Source: Metabacillus litoralis
GTDB lineage: Bacteria > Bacillota > Bacilli > Bacillales > Bacillaceae
Assembly: GCF_003667825.1 (NCBI RefSeq)
Contig: NZ_CP033043.1
Coordinates: forward strand, 1,788,501 to 1,852,500
Length of the DNA: 64,000 bases
Direction of reading: 5' to 3'
The translations under genes were made by a program, and so were the position numbers. Every line of letters starts with the position of its first letter. Position 1 is the stretch's first letter. Under the pieces are notes generated by a model. It saw only the letters and a list, made by a program, of their open reading frames with translations. It ran no database searches and was not told the DNA's origin. Below are positions 42,525 to 50,345 of this stretch, piece after piece.

Positions 42525-42636
42525 AAACTTATTCCTCCTTCCTTCATCCTGTTCAAAAGAATTCAAGGGTATTCTATCTAGAACTTTCTTTTAAACTGAA
42601 CATAGCTTTACTATAAGAAGGAAAACATAAGAAAAG

Positions 42637-42665
42637 CTTAAGATAAATCTTAAGAAAAACTTAAG
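42637..42665. promoter_or_regulatory. Three CTTAAG direct repeats, likely response-regulator site
   Basis: CTTAAG occurs at 42637-42642, 42649-42654 and 42660-42665, spaced 12 and 11 bases, one helical turn each. A TATAGT -10-like box lies about 20 bases downstream on the minus strand. This fits an OmpR-type activator site for the ABC genes. Confidence 0.55.
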
Positions 42666-43353
42666 TTTTAAGTCTATAGCCCATTCCCCAAATCGTTTCG
42701 ATATATTCTTCATTCGGATTTGCTTTAGAAAGTTTACTTCTTATATTACTCATATGAACATTAACTGTATTTTCATCTCCATAATATTCCTCATTCCAAA
42801 CACTTTCAAACAAGTTGGCTTTCGTGAACACTTTCTTTGGGGAGGAAACTAATAAAAACAAAATTTCATATTCAAGTGCTGTTAATTTTAACTCTATCTT
42901 ATTCACATAGACTTTTTTTGCATCTGTATCCATAACAAGATCTTTATAGTGAATTTCTTTCGTTATTGGCAAATCTGATAATCTGCGATATCTTCGTAAG
43001 CAAGAGTCAATTCTGGCAGAAACCTCTTCAATATCAAAGGGTTTTGTTATATAGTCGTCCGCACCTGCTCTAAGGGCATCAATTTTTGTTTGTGTTTCTA
43101 ACTTTGCCGAAATAATAATGGCTGGTACATGACTCTCGTTTGTTACTTTCTTAAGAATTTCTTCACCAGACAAACCAGGGAGCATTAAATCAATCAAGAC
43201 CATATCAAATTTTTGACTCTCGAAATAAATCATTGCCTCCGTTCCTGAGTAAGCCGGCTTAGGAGTATAACCGCTTTTGCTTATAATATTACAAAGTAAT
43301 CGATTTATATCTTCATCATCTTCAATCACTAAAATATTTACTGAACCATTCAT
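42661..43353 (-). CDS. OmpR/PhoB family response regulator
   Basis: A 230-residue regulator. The receiver domain has the acidic pair in LVIEDDEDIN, phospho-Asp in DMVLIDLMLPGLSG and Lys in DDYITKPF. The winged-helix output domain follows (LTALEYEILFLLVSSPKKVF, then VNVHMSNIRSKLSK and ETIWGMGYRL). It heads the ABC/kinase set. The start at 43353 is chosen because GAGG lies nine bases upstream; an ATG three codons earlier is possible. Its stop codon overlaps one CTTAAG repeat. Confidence 0.92.
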   Translation of the reverse strand: MNGSVNILVIEDDEDINRLLCNIISKSGYTPKPAYSGTEAMIYFESQKFDMVLIDLMLPGLSGEEILKKVTNESHVPAIIISAKLETQTKIDALRAGADDYITKPFDIEEVSARIDSCLRRYRRLSDLPITKEIHYKDLVMDTDAKKVYVNKIELKLTALEYEILFLLVSSPKKVFTKANLFESVWNEEYYGDENTVNVHMSNIRSKLSKANPNEEYIETIWGMGYRLKT

Positions 43354-43497
43354 CTCGTTCATCCTCACCATTTTGTTAAAATGGCTAACCACTCAAATTA
43401 GAAAGTGGTCAACCCTGTTCTTGTCATTATGAAAATAACATAAAAAAATATCAAACGCTCTTAAATTTTATTATTTTTTCATAATTGGAATGAGACA

Positions 43498-43519
43498 TAG
43501 GGACAGGTTCATTGTCCCA
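43498..43519 (+). repeat. Family B half-element
   Basis: GGGACAGGTTCATTGTCCC, identical to one half of the paired copy at 36462-36480. It lies between the divergent response-regulator and SDR genes. Confidence 0.8.
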
Positions 43520-43626
43520 TTCGGCACATATAGGAAACCTCCTAATATACCCAGAAGTAGAAACGTTAGGTTTACTCATTAAAAATTCTGTAAAAGATAC
43601 TAGTAAAAATAAGAAGGGAAAGAGGT

Positions 43627-44417
43627 ATGTTAAGCAATCATAACCTTAAGAATAAAGTAGCTGTTATCACTGGCGCAGGTTCCGGTTTGGGGCGTGCGGC
43701 TGCGTTTCGTTTAGTAAGTGAAGGTGCAAGTGTATGCTTATTAGATGTGAATGAAGAACATGTAAGTAAGGTAAAGAAAGAAATTGAGGAAGCTGGTGGC
43801 AAGGCCCTAGCGAAAAAATGTGATATTAACTCACCAGAAGATATAAAAGAAGGAATGATGGCGGCGCACGATCATTGGGGTCATATGGATATTTTATTTG
43901 CCAATGCAGGTATAGCTGGAGAACTCGCTCCAATTGAGACGATGAATGAGGATGACTGGGACCGCACGATCAACACTAATCTAAAAGGTACTTTTCTTAC
44001 CGTGAAACATGCGATTCCTTATATGAAAAAAATGGTGGTAGCATCATTATTACAAGCTCTGTAAGTGGAAGTCGTGTTTTCTCTCAAGCTGGGTTTACCG
44101 CTTATAGTACGTCAAAAGCAGGACAACTTGCTTTTATGAAAATGGCTGCATTAGAGCTTGCATCTTATAAAATTCGAGTAAACGCGATTTGTCCAGGTGC
44201 GATTGAAACAAACATCCAAAAATCGATTCACCACTCCCCTGATGTAAAAGAAGTGGAAATTCCTATTATTTATCCTGAAGGAGATCAACCACTTGAACAT
44301 GGTCCAGGGAATTCGGAACAAGTTGCTAACTTAGTAACATTTTTGGCCTCCGACCTATCATCACATATTACAGGAACGGAGATTTTTATTGATGGAGCTG
44401 AATCTTTATTAAAATAA
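43627..44417 (+). pseudogene. Short-chain dehydrogenase/reductase with one frameshift
   Basis: The first part has the NAD(P) motif ITGAGSGLG, LLDVNEEH and NAG. It derails at a run of seven A (44026-44032). One more A would restore NGGSIIITSSVSGSRVFSQA, then the catalytic YSTSK, and join with the remainder (RVNAICPGAIETNIQKSI, then LASDLSSHITGTEIFIDGAE) to a normal SDR of about 263 residues. As written, the active Tyr-Lys is not translated from the normal start. A homopolymer indel could be real, a slippage site, or an assembly error. The ATG has AGAGGT upstream. Confidence 0.85.
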
Positions 44418-44420
44418 CAC

Positions 44421-44501
44421 GGGGACAGGTTCACTGTCCCACTACCCTTTTTTCTAGTGATTCTATTTGACTGGGACAGAAAACCTGTCCCTTTGTCCCA
44501 C
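44421..44501 (+). repeat. Family B element, two spaced halves
   Basis: GGGGACAGGTTCACTGTCCC (44421-44440), and TGGGACAGAAAACCTGTCCC followed by TTTGTCCCA (44473-44500). It fills the gap between the convergent SDR and GNAT genes and touches the GNAT stop. Confidence 0.8.
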
Positions 44502-45392
44502 TTATGCTTGTGAAGTTAAAGGGTGCTTTAGTTCTTTGGGGAGATTCATTTCTTTTTCGCAACGAATAAATAAGACTTCACTTCCGTTAAATGTCTTCTT
44601 TTCTGTATGTAAACCATCAACAGTGAAATGGTAGTAAATTTTCTTTATAGATTCCAACGAGATATATTTTACGATCTTTAATAGGTCAACTTCCTTTTGG
44701 CTAATCACATCATAAATATGGAGTTCATTTTCTTCTTCGGTTATTTTGAAAATAACAATTACCTGTTCTTCTTCTAAATAATAAATATCATTTGGGAAAG
44801 CATTTTGGCAGTAGAATAATAGCAGCTCCTCTGTGTTCATGACTGCAAAATCATTTGAAATAGGTAATCGATTTTTAGCAAATTGATAGATAAATTGTAG
44901 GTCATTTATATTCTTACCATCTAACTTTTTAAAGTCAGTACTTTCTATTTCAGTATGATGTGAATTAACGATGTTAGAAATAAATTGTGTTTCCTCTATT
45001 CTTTTAAACCCAAATTTCGGATAAAAGTCCAATACTGAATGATTTGCAAATAAATACATGATATCATATGAGTCTTCATATTTTTCCAATACCTTGTTCA
45101 TTAATCTTTTCGAAAGTCCTTTATTGCGATAATCAGGATGAGTCATAACCGTCCCTATCTGAATGCCCCGCTTAGTTTCTCCATTTATTAGCATATTCAT
45201 TAGATTAACTGAAACATTAGCAACCACCTTATTTCCATCTGTATATGAAAATGGAATATACTTTTCCGTCCAAAACCCATTTTCATACCAGCTTTCAAAA
45301 GTAATACCGAAAATGCTGTTTGCTAATTCATTGAAGCTGTGTCTCAAGTCATCTTTTTCCTTGTAATCACAAACAAATTCTAAAGCTCCCAT
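44502..45392 (-). CDS. GNAT family N-acetyltransferase, two-domain
   Basis: A 296-residue protein. The GNAT core lies in the first about 140 residues (IQIGTVMTHPDYRNKGLSKR, then YLFANHSVLDFYPKFGFKRI). The second half is a divergent alpha-beta domain that could be a second, acyl-CoA-free GNAT fold. The acceptor is unknown; relatives include Eis-like and peptide-modifying enzymes. The ATG follows GGGGGAA. The MarR gene ends 15 bases upstream, so they form one operon and share control. Confidence 0.87.
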   Translation of the reverse strand: MGALEFVCDYKEKDDLRHSFNELANSIFGITFESWYENGFWTEKYIPFSYTDGNKVVANVSVNLMNMLINGETKRGIQIGTVMTHPDYRNKGLSKRLMNKVLEKYEDSYDIMYLFANHSVLDFYPKFGFKRIEETQFISNIVNSHHTEIESTDFKKLDGKNINDLQFIYQFAKNRLPISNDFAVMNTEELLLFYCQNAFPNDIYYLEEEQVIVIFKITEEENELHIYDVISQKEVDLLKIVKYISLESIKKIYYHFTVDGLHTEKKTFNGSEVLFIRCEKEMNLPKELKHPLTSQA

Positions 45393-45407
45393 TTACAATT
45401 TCCCCCA

Positions 45408-45857
45408 TCATTCTCTATTTTCTTCCCCTTTTTGCTCCATAACATTGTAAAGTTTTTTTACAAGATTCCTAAATTGCTTTACTTCCTCTAGGGAAAATTC
45501 CGAATAATATTTCTCAATAAGATAGCTGTCTACTCTATTATAGTTTTCAAATAAAAGACCCGCTTCGCTATCAAGAGATACAAAGACCTCTCTTCTATTG
45601 TTGATATTTACTTCCCTCTTTAAATAGTTTTCTTTTTCTAGTCTTCCAATAAGTTGACTAACTGAACTTAATGATAATCCCGTTTGTTGGCTGATTTCAT
45701 TAACTGTTATGTTTTCAGCATCTCGAACTATTTGTAGAATTAAAAGCTGTTTTTGTGTAATTTCATGATTAAATAATGAGTTAAATTCCATGACCATTTT
45801 TGAATTCACCTTAGAGAGAAATTCAAATGCTTCTCTCACATACATTTCACGTTCCAT
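45408..45857 (-). CDS. MarR family transcriptional regulator
   Basis: About 149 residues of winged-helix MarR fold (ITQKQLLILQIVRDAENITV; EISQQTGLSLSSVSQLIGRL; LKREVNINNRREVFVSLDSE). It probably represses its own operon with the downstream acetyltransferase until a ligand binds. The start at 45857 is the best-placed Met after GGAGG; an in-frame Met at 45881 precedes that site. Confidence 0.88.
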   Translation of the reverse strand: MEREMYVREAFEFLSKVNSKMVMEFNSLFNHEITQKQLLILQIVRDAENITVNEISQQTGLSLSSVSQLIGRLEKENYLKREVNINNRREVFVSLDSEAGLLFENYNRVDSYLIEKYYSEFSLEEVKQFRNLVKKLYNVMEQKGEENRE

Positions 45858-45967
45858 TGCAATGAGATACCTCCACAACACTTTATGTATATAAACTATT
45901 TATATACGCGAAATATTTCTTTGTCAATATGTATGTATCATGAGGACTTCCACCTACTTACGTCAAT

Positions 45968-46006
45968 AAAACATAAGAGCTCTGCCTACTTTCAGACAAA
46001 GCTCTT
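45968..46006 (-). terminator. Terminator of the Gly/Phe/Arg-rich gene
   Basis: AAGAGCTCTG and CAAAGCTCTT pair around a 19-base loop; on the minus strand TATGTTTTAT follows. It sits 15 bases past the stop at 46022. Confidence 0.65.
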
Positions 46007-46021
46007 TTACAAGCATCATTA

Positions 46022-46273
46022 TCAATAATATGGCACAAAAGGATATGGTGGGTATGGATAAAATAACGGTCGTGGTGCTAACAAGGCTCCCGCTGCTAAA
46101 CCAGTCAAAAACGGAAATCCAAAACCGAATCCAAACGGTCTTCCAAAACCGAAACCAGGTCTTCCGTACCCATATCCAAACGGGCGACCGAAACCAAATC
46201 CGGGTCTACCAAAACCAAATCTTTCATCTGATCGATATAACTGATCATTATCATAATAGTAATTTGTCATCAT
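46022..46273 (-). CDS. Gly-Phe-Arg repeat protein, possibly spore-surface
   Basis: About 83 residues. After an N-terminal MMTNYYYDNDQLYRSDERFG come five to six copies of a GFGRP-type unit (FGFGRPGFGFGRPFGYGYGR), then a short hydrophobic stretch (FLTGLAAGALLAP) and a Pro/Tyr-rich end (PYPPYPFVPYY). The composition fits a structural coat or exosporium protein of spores; this is inferred from composition only. Among several in-frame Met codons, 46273 suits GGGAGG best. Confidence 0.6.
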   Translation of the reverse strand: MMTNYYYDNDQLYRSDERFGFGRPGFGFGRPFGYGYGRPGFGFGRPFGFGFGFPFLTGLAAGALLAPRPLFYPYPPYPFVPYY

Positions 46274-46302
46274 ATTCATAATCCTCCCTTTCATTTACGT
46301 CC

Positions 46303-46899
46303 TTATACGCAGGTAAACGATTGAATTTGCCTTAAGCTTATACCGAAAAATACCCATCTAAATCCGGTCCAGCGGTACCCGGAAATCGATTGTTGACCGA
46401 TAAAGATTGGATAAAACCAAAATTGTTGATTACCGCTTAGCCACACATAAGTAAATCTAAACAAACATCTTCTAATACTACCTGGGTCCACCGCAAATGC
46501 TTGTGCTTGCTGTGTTTGTTGAGGTACAAAAGATGGCGGTGGTGATGATGGTGGTCCTGCTTGTGTTCCTTGACCTGGTTGTGATGTTGGTGCTCCTGGT
46601 GTTCCTAAACCTGGGGATGACATTGGCGCTCCTCCTGGTGTTCCTAGACCTGGGGGTGACATTGGCGCTCCTCCTGGTGTTCCTAGACCTGGGGGTGACA
46701 TTGGCGCTCCTCCTGGTGTTCCCTGACCCGGGGATGTGAAAGGAGGCGGTGAACTAGGAAAACCTGGCATAAATTGTCTTGGATCATAAGTATTATAAGA
46801 AAAATCACTTGCTTGATAGACCCCATTACACGAACAATCATCCTGTTCATAGATCCCCTGCCAATATAGCTGTTCATGAGTTGGATACAAAAAAATCAC
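46303..46899 (-). CDS. Pro/Gly tandem-repeat protein with conserved C-terminal domain
   Basis: 198 residues. Residues about 55-125 hold five 13-residue units of the form PGLGTPGGAPMSP, encoded by near-identical 39-base repeats. The C-terminal about 60 residues (DPGSIRRCLFRFTYVWLSGN, then QQFWFYPIFIGQQSISGYRW) recur in Bacillus proteins of unknown role. Units of 39 bases keep the frame, so copy number can vary freely. It is adjacent to the Gly-Phe-Arg gene, which starts just downstream. A role on the spore or cell surface is inferred. Confidence 0.65.
   Translation of the reverse strand: MIFLYPTHEQLYWQGIYEQDDCSCNGVYQASDFSYNTYDPRQFMPGFPSSPPPFTSPGQGTPGGAPMSPPGLGTPGGAPMSPPGLGTPGGAPMSSPGLGTPGAPTSQPGQGTQAGPPSSPPPSFVPQQTQQAQAFAVDPGSIRRCLFRFTYVWLSGNQQFWFYPIFIGQQSISGYRWTGFRWVFFGISLRQIQSFTCV
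46574..46731. repeat. 39-bp tandem repeat (minisatellite)
   Basis: The unit on the plus strand starts CCTGGTGTTCCTAGACCTGG and continues GGGTGACATTGGCGCTCCT. The middle copies are identical or nearly so and the outer ones diverge. It lies in frame in the Pro/Gly-rich protein gene. Confidence 0.85.
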
Positions 46900-47259
46900 T
46901 CCTAGATTTTTGTCAATTTCATCCTATTCATTGGACATTCGTCTATAAACTTGTACTTGGAAAATTGTGTGAATACCTAGAAAGAATACTTTCATGACAC
47001 ATAGGCACCAATTCATATTTAAAATGCATCCAATGTAATTGACTGGATTTCTAAGTTTTTCTACTACCAATTTAAAATACAATAGGTCTAAAAATGATTA
47101 AATTTTCCCACGTCTTCATTAAATTTTTTACCGAACGGGTACCCTTATTTTCAAAAAAACTGAGAACCGAAACCTAATCGCAATAAAATTTACAATAAAT
47201 AACATTTCCGTCTAATTGCAGTCATAATATATAGCAATTACCATATCGGAGGATGATCT
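46900..47259. other. Divergent intergenic region
   Basis: About 360 AT-rich bases between the repeat-protein gene and the ZIP gene. Only the GGAGG ribosome site of the ZIP gene stands out. Confidence 0.45.
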
Positions 47260-47982
47260 ATGTCCCTTTTGCCTATCGTTGTTTCTTCCATTTGTACAAG
47301 CATTGGAGCTCTCCCAGTTTTGTTTATTAAAAACATTTCGCACAAAGGAAAAGATGTAACATTAGCTTTTACGGCTGGGATTATGGTTGCGGCTTCATCA
47401 TATGGATTAATTCCATCTGCTATAAAGCTCTCAGATATTACGACTTTAGTTATTGGTATCTTAATAGGTACCTTTGTTCTTACTTTAATAGAAAGTGTAC
47501 TTCCTCACACTGATCTAGATCACTCTAAACATCCCGTAGGACAAGCTCAAGTGTTACTATTTATGATCGCTATGTCGATTCATAATTTTCCTGAAGGATT
47601 ATCTGTTGGAATATCTAATGTAAGTCATAATCTTGAGGTAGGATCTTTAGTTGCCTTTGCAATAGGATTACAAAACATTCCAGAAGGTTTTTTAGTGGCT
47701 TTATTCTTGGTTACACAGGGAATAAATCGCATGAAGGCTATTTTGTTTTCTGCTATGACCGGATTAATAGAATTATTTGCGGGAATGTTCGGATATTTAT
47801 TCGGTGAATTTTTTCAACCAGTTGTGCCTTATGGATTAGCATTTGCAGCAGGTTCCATGTTATTTGTAGTTTACAAGGAACTAATTCCAGAAAGTCATGG
47901 AGATGGTAATGAAAGAGCGTCAACTATTACCTTTATTTTTGGATTTATTATGATGATTTGTTTGACGGAATTTTTTAGGTAG
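47260..47982 (+). CDS. ZIP family divalent metal transporter
   Basis: A 240-residue protein with eight helices. The metal-path motifs are present: HNFPEGLSVG in helix IV and QNIPEGF in helix V, with a His-rich loop (HTDLDHSKHPVGQ) between helices III and IV. ZIP proteins import Zn, Fe or Mn into the cytoplasm. The ATG follows GGAGG. No metal regulator is adjacent; the CadA/CmtR-like pair lies about 2.4 kb away across an IS element. Confidence 0.92.
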   Translation: MSLLPIVVSSICTSIGALPVLFIKNISHKGKDVTLAFTAGIMVAASSYGLIPSAIKLSDITTLVIGILIGTFVLTLIESVLPHTDLDHSKHPVGQAQVLLFMIAMSIHNFPEGLSVGISNVSHNLEVGSLVAFAIGLQNIPEGFLVALFLVTQGINRMKAILFSAMTGLIELFAGMFGYLFGEFFQPVVPYGLAFAAGSMLFVVYKELIPESHGDGNERASTITFIFGFIMMICLTEFFR

Positions 47983-48027
47983 GTTCAAATAGGTATTACT
48001 ATACAAATTAAATTCAAGCAAAAGGAT

Positions 48028-48060
48028 AGAGCATCCTTAGTACAAGGATTGCTCTTATTT
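48028..48060 (+). terminator. Terminator of the ZIP gene
   Basis: AGAGCATCCTT pairs with AAGGATTGCTCT (one bulge), followed by TATTTGAATTT. Confidence 0.65.
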
Positions 48061-48116
48061 GAATTTATGTTAAAGAGTCACCTACTTTTGAGGGAGACTA
48101 TCTGAATACATCAATA

Positions 48117-48443
48117 TTAATGACGCGGTGCAAGTAACATTACGGAAACTCCAATTAAACATATACCCGCACCAACCCAATCATAGACATCAGGTGTTTT
48201 TTTATCAATTCCCCATCCCCATAGGACAGACAGAATCACAAACACACCTCCATACGCTGCATACACTCTTCCAAATGATGGGAAGGATTGAAAAGTTGCA
48301 ATAACACCGTATAAAGCCAGAGCTATCCCTCCACCTACTCCCCAGTAAAAAGGCTTTCCTTCTCTTAACCACAACCAGATCAAATACCCTCCACCAATTT
48401 CAGCAATTCCTGCTAGAAAAAATAGCAATAGTGCACTAATCAT
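48117..48443 (-). CDS. YnfA/UPF0060 family membrane protein
   Basis: A 108-residue, four-helix protein typical of the small multidrug-resistance-like YnfA family: [58 protein letters not shown] and [17 protein letters not shown] role as small-molecule exporter is suggested for relatives. The ATG at 48443 follows GAGGGAG; a GTG three codons earlier lies in the ribosome site. Confidence 0.92.
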   Translation of the reverse strand: MISALLLFFLAGIAEIGGGYLIWLWLREGKPFYWGVGGGIALALYGVIATFQSFPSFGRVYAAYGGVFVILSVLWGWGIDKKTPDVYDWVGAGICLIGVSVMLLAPRH

Positions 48444-48845
48444 TTTTAACACTCCCTCAATAAAGTTAATTTTTCTTAGAAATACTCATTCATTCTCAAT
48501 ATTTCATATTACCAAATAGCTGACGCACCAAGATTACAGGATATTATTTGAATTTATACAAATGATTTACAGGGTGGGGGCCATCCTATCAATCCAAACT
48601 GGATTAGTTTGGAAAATAAGTGTATAACCGTGCTAAGAAATCTCCACATAAATCACGGTCGCTAACCCTCCCATATCTCTCAGGATTGTAATCCATACTT
48701 TCCTTCGTCCTGCGTATCCATGAGGTGGAGGTTGGAAATGCTCCTTAGCTGGGTCAATTGCCCGAATGGAAAAAATATGCTCCAACTCTGCACTATTGGT
48801 GTTTGTAGAGAAATAATGTGTACTTATAGTGTTTTTCTAAAAGCT
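48444..48845. other. Non-coding region 3' of the IS110 transposase
   Basis: About 270 bases from near 48570 to the transposase stop are probably part of the IS. They are richer in G and C than the flanks and carry no open frame. In IS1111-type relatives a guide (seek/bridge) RNA is encoded on this side; a structured RNA here is possible but not shown. Confidence 0.4.
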
Positions 48846-50215
48846 TTAAGCAGCCTGTAATAAATGTTTTTTAGGTAATCCACTTACTAGTTTAGATCCA
48901 TCAAACTCACATTGTTTTTGTCCAATGACAAACAACACACGTAGTAGCTTACAACACAAGGCAATGAGTGACTGTTGCTTTTTTAACGGCTTTTCAGACC
49001 GTGTTGTATAGTATTGATGCAAGGCCTTAAACGTTGGATTATGGGCGACTAGTGGACGAATAGCCAAATATAAGGCTCGTCGTAGACGGCTTCGCCCTCT
49101 CTTGGTTATCCGAGTTTGACCTTTAAATTTACCTGAGCTGTGTTCTCGTAATGAGAGCCCAGCTAAATTAACTAGCTGTTGGGGGTGACTGTACTTTGTA
49201 ATGTCACCTACTTCTGAGAAGAATAAAGCGATTGTGGTAGACCCCAATCCTGATATCTCCATCATTTGTTTAGCTCCCGGAAGTGTTTCCACTAGAGCTT
49301 CAAGCTCCGTATCTAATTGTTCTACCTGTTGTTTATATAACTTATACTGGTCAAGTAGATAATCTAATTCTCGCTTGGCAAACTGAATACCAATTTGTAT
49401 CCCAATACTCTTTCGAGCAGCTTCTACTAGCTTCGTTGCTCGCTTAATTCCCACTCCTCGTTGAACATATGGCTTCCACTTCATCAACACCTCTTCCGGT
49501 GATAGTTCTTTAATTTGAGAAGGAAACGGAAACAATCGCAACGTACAAAAGGCTGCTTTTCCTTCCCAGTCTCCAAACACATCAAAGAATTCAGGAAAAT
49601 AGCGTTGAATATGGTTTTGGATGCGTCCTTCTGTTGTCATCAGTTGTTTAGTAAGCTGATCTCGTAATTTGACGCCTTCTCTTAATTCGGCATAAACACC
49701 ATCTAAGAGGTTTGGTACAGAGTATCGGCCATCCTTAATCAACTGTGCAATGACACGGGCATCCTTAGTATCATTTTTAGTAGGGGAATTGTCGTCAAGC
49801 TCTTTACTTTTCTTAACGTGCATAGGGTTTACGACGACGAAATCGTATCCTTTAGCTACTAAAAAATAAGCTAGACTAAACCAGTAATGACCAGTAGGTT
49901 CTACGCCAAGAATGACGTGATCCTTTGCATTTTCCTTCCGAAGAGCTTCTGCCCAATTCACTAGTTTTTGAAAGCCATGCATTCGATTTTCAAAGATCAA
50001 GCGTTTCCCGAACTCGATGCCTCGGTCATCTTGAGCACGTGCAACGTGTTTGTCTTTGGCAATATCAATGCCAACAATAAGAGTTGAAGGTGTAATTTGA
50101 GAGATTTTGTGATTTTGTGTATAATTCATTTTGAGTCCTCCTTGGTTACTTAATTAAGGGTCCTTAGTGCTGATCAGCTGCGGACACCTCGTACTATACC
50201 AAGAGGGCTCTTTTT
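48570..50215 (-). mobile_element. IS110-family insertion sequence, intact transposase
   Basis: The extent is approximate, since IS110 elements have weak or no terminal repeats. It contains one intact transposase and non-coding stretches on both sides. It separates ynfA from cadA. A GGTATAGTACGAGGTGTCCG stretch near 50180-50200 (minus strand) may mark the 5' end. Confidence 0.65.
48846..50129 (-). CDS. IS110 family transposase
   Basis: A 427-residue DEDD transposase. The RuvC-like N-terminal domain has VGIDIAKDKH, ILGVEPTGHYW and KNDTKDARVIAQLI. The C-terminal Transposase_20 domain has EISGLGSTTIALFFSEVGDI and LAGLSLREHSSGKFKGQTRI, with the catalytic Ser region. All domains are intact and the ATG follows AGGAGG, so it may be active. 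IS110 transposases use an RNA guide encoded in the element. Confidence 0.93.
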   Translation of the reverse strand: MNYTQNHKISQITPSTLIVGIDIAKDKHVARAQDDRGIEFGKRLIFENRMHGFQKLVNWAEALRKENAKDHVILGVEPTGHYWFSLAYFLVAKGYDFVVVNPMHVKKSKELDDNSPTKNDTKDARVIAQLIKDGRYSVPNLLDGVYAELREGVKLRDQLTKQLMTTEGRIQNHIQRYFPEFFDVFGDWEGKAAFCTLRLFPFPSQIKELSPEEVLMKWKPYVQRGVGIKRATKLVEAARKSIGIQIGIQFAKRELDYLLDQYKLYKQQVEQLDTELEALVETLPGAKQMMEISGLGSTTIALFFSEVGDITKYSHPQQLVNLAGLSLREHSSGKFKGQTRITKRGRSRLRRALYLAIRPLVAHNPTFKALHQYYTTRSEKPLKKQQSLIALCCKLLRVLFVIGQKQCEFDGSKLVSGLPKKHLLQAA

Positions 50216-50345
50216 GTTTCAATCCTCAAATTTCTTCATTACAGGAATGGCTCCTTACTTAATTCTTTAACGTATAAACCAAGACATTTAATTGAATAAG
50301 TAAAAAGCACATTCCACAAGAAATGTGCTTTTTGTAAGTTTACCA

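Noticed and set aside
46022..46294. Plus-strand frames across the two low-complexity genes
   Set aside because: Repeat-containing coding sequence opens all frames; the minus-strand frames have the ribosome sites and the conserved C-terminal domain.
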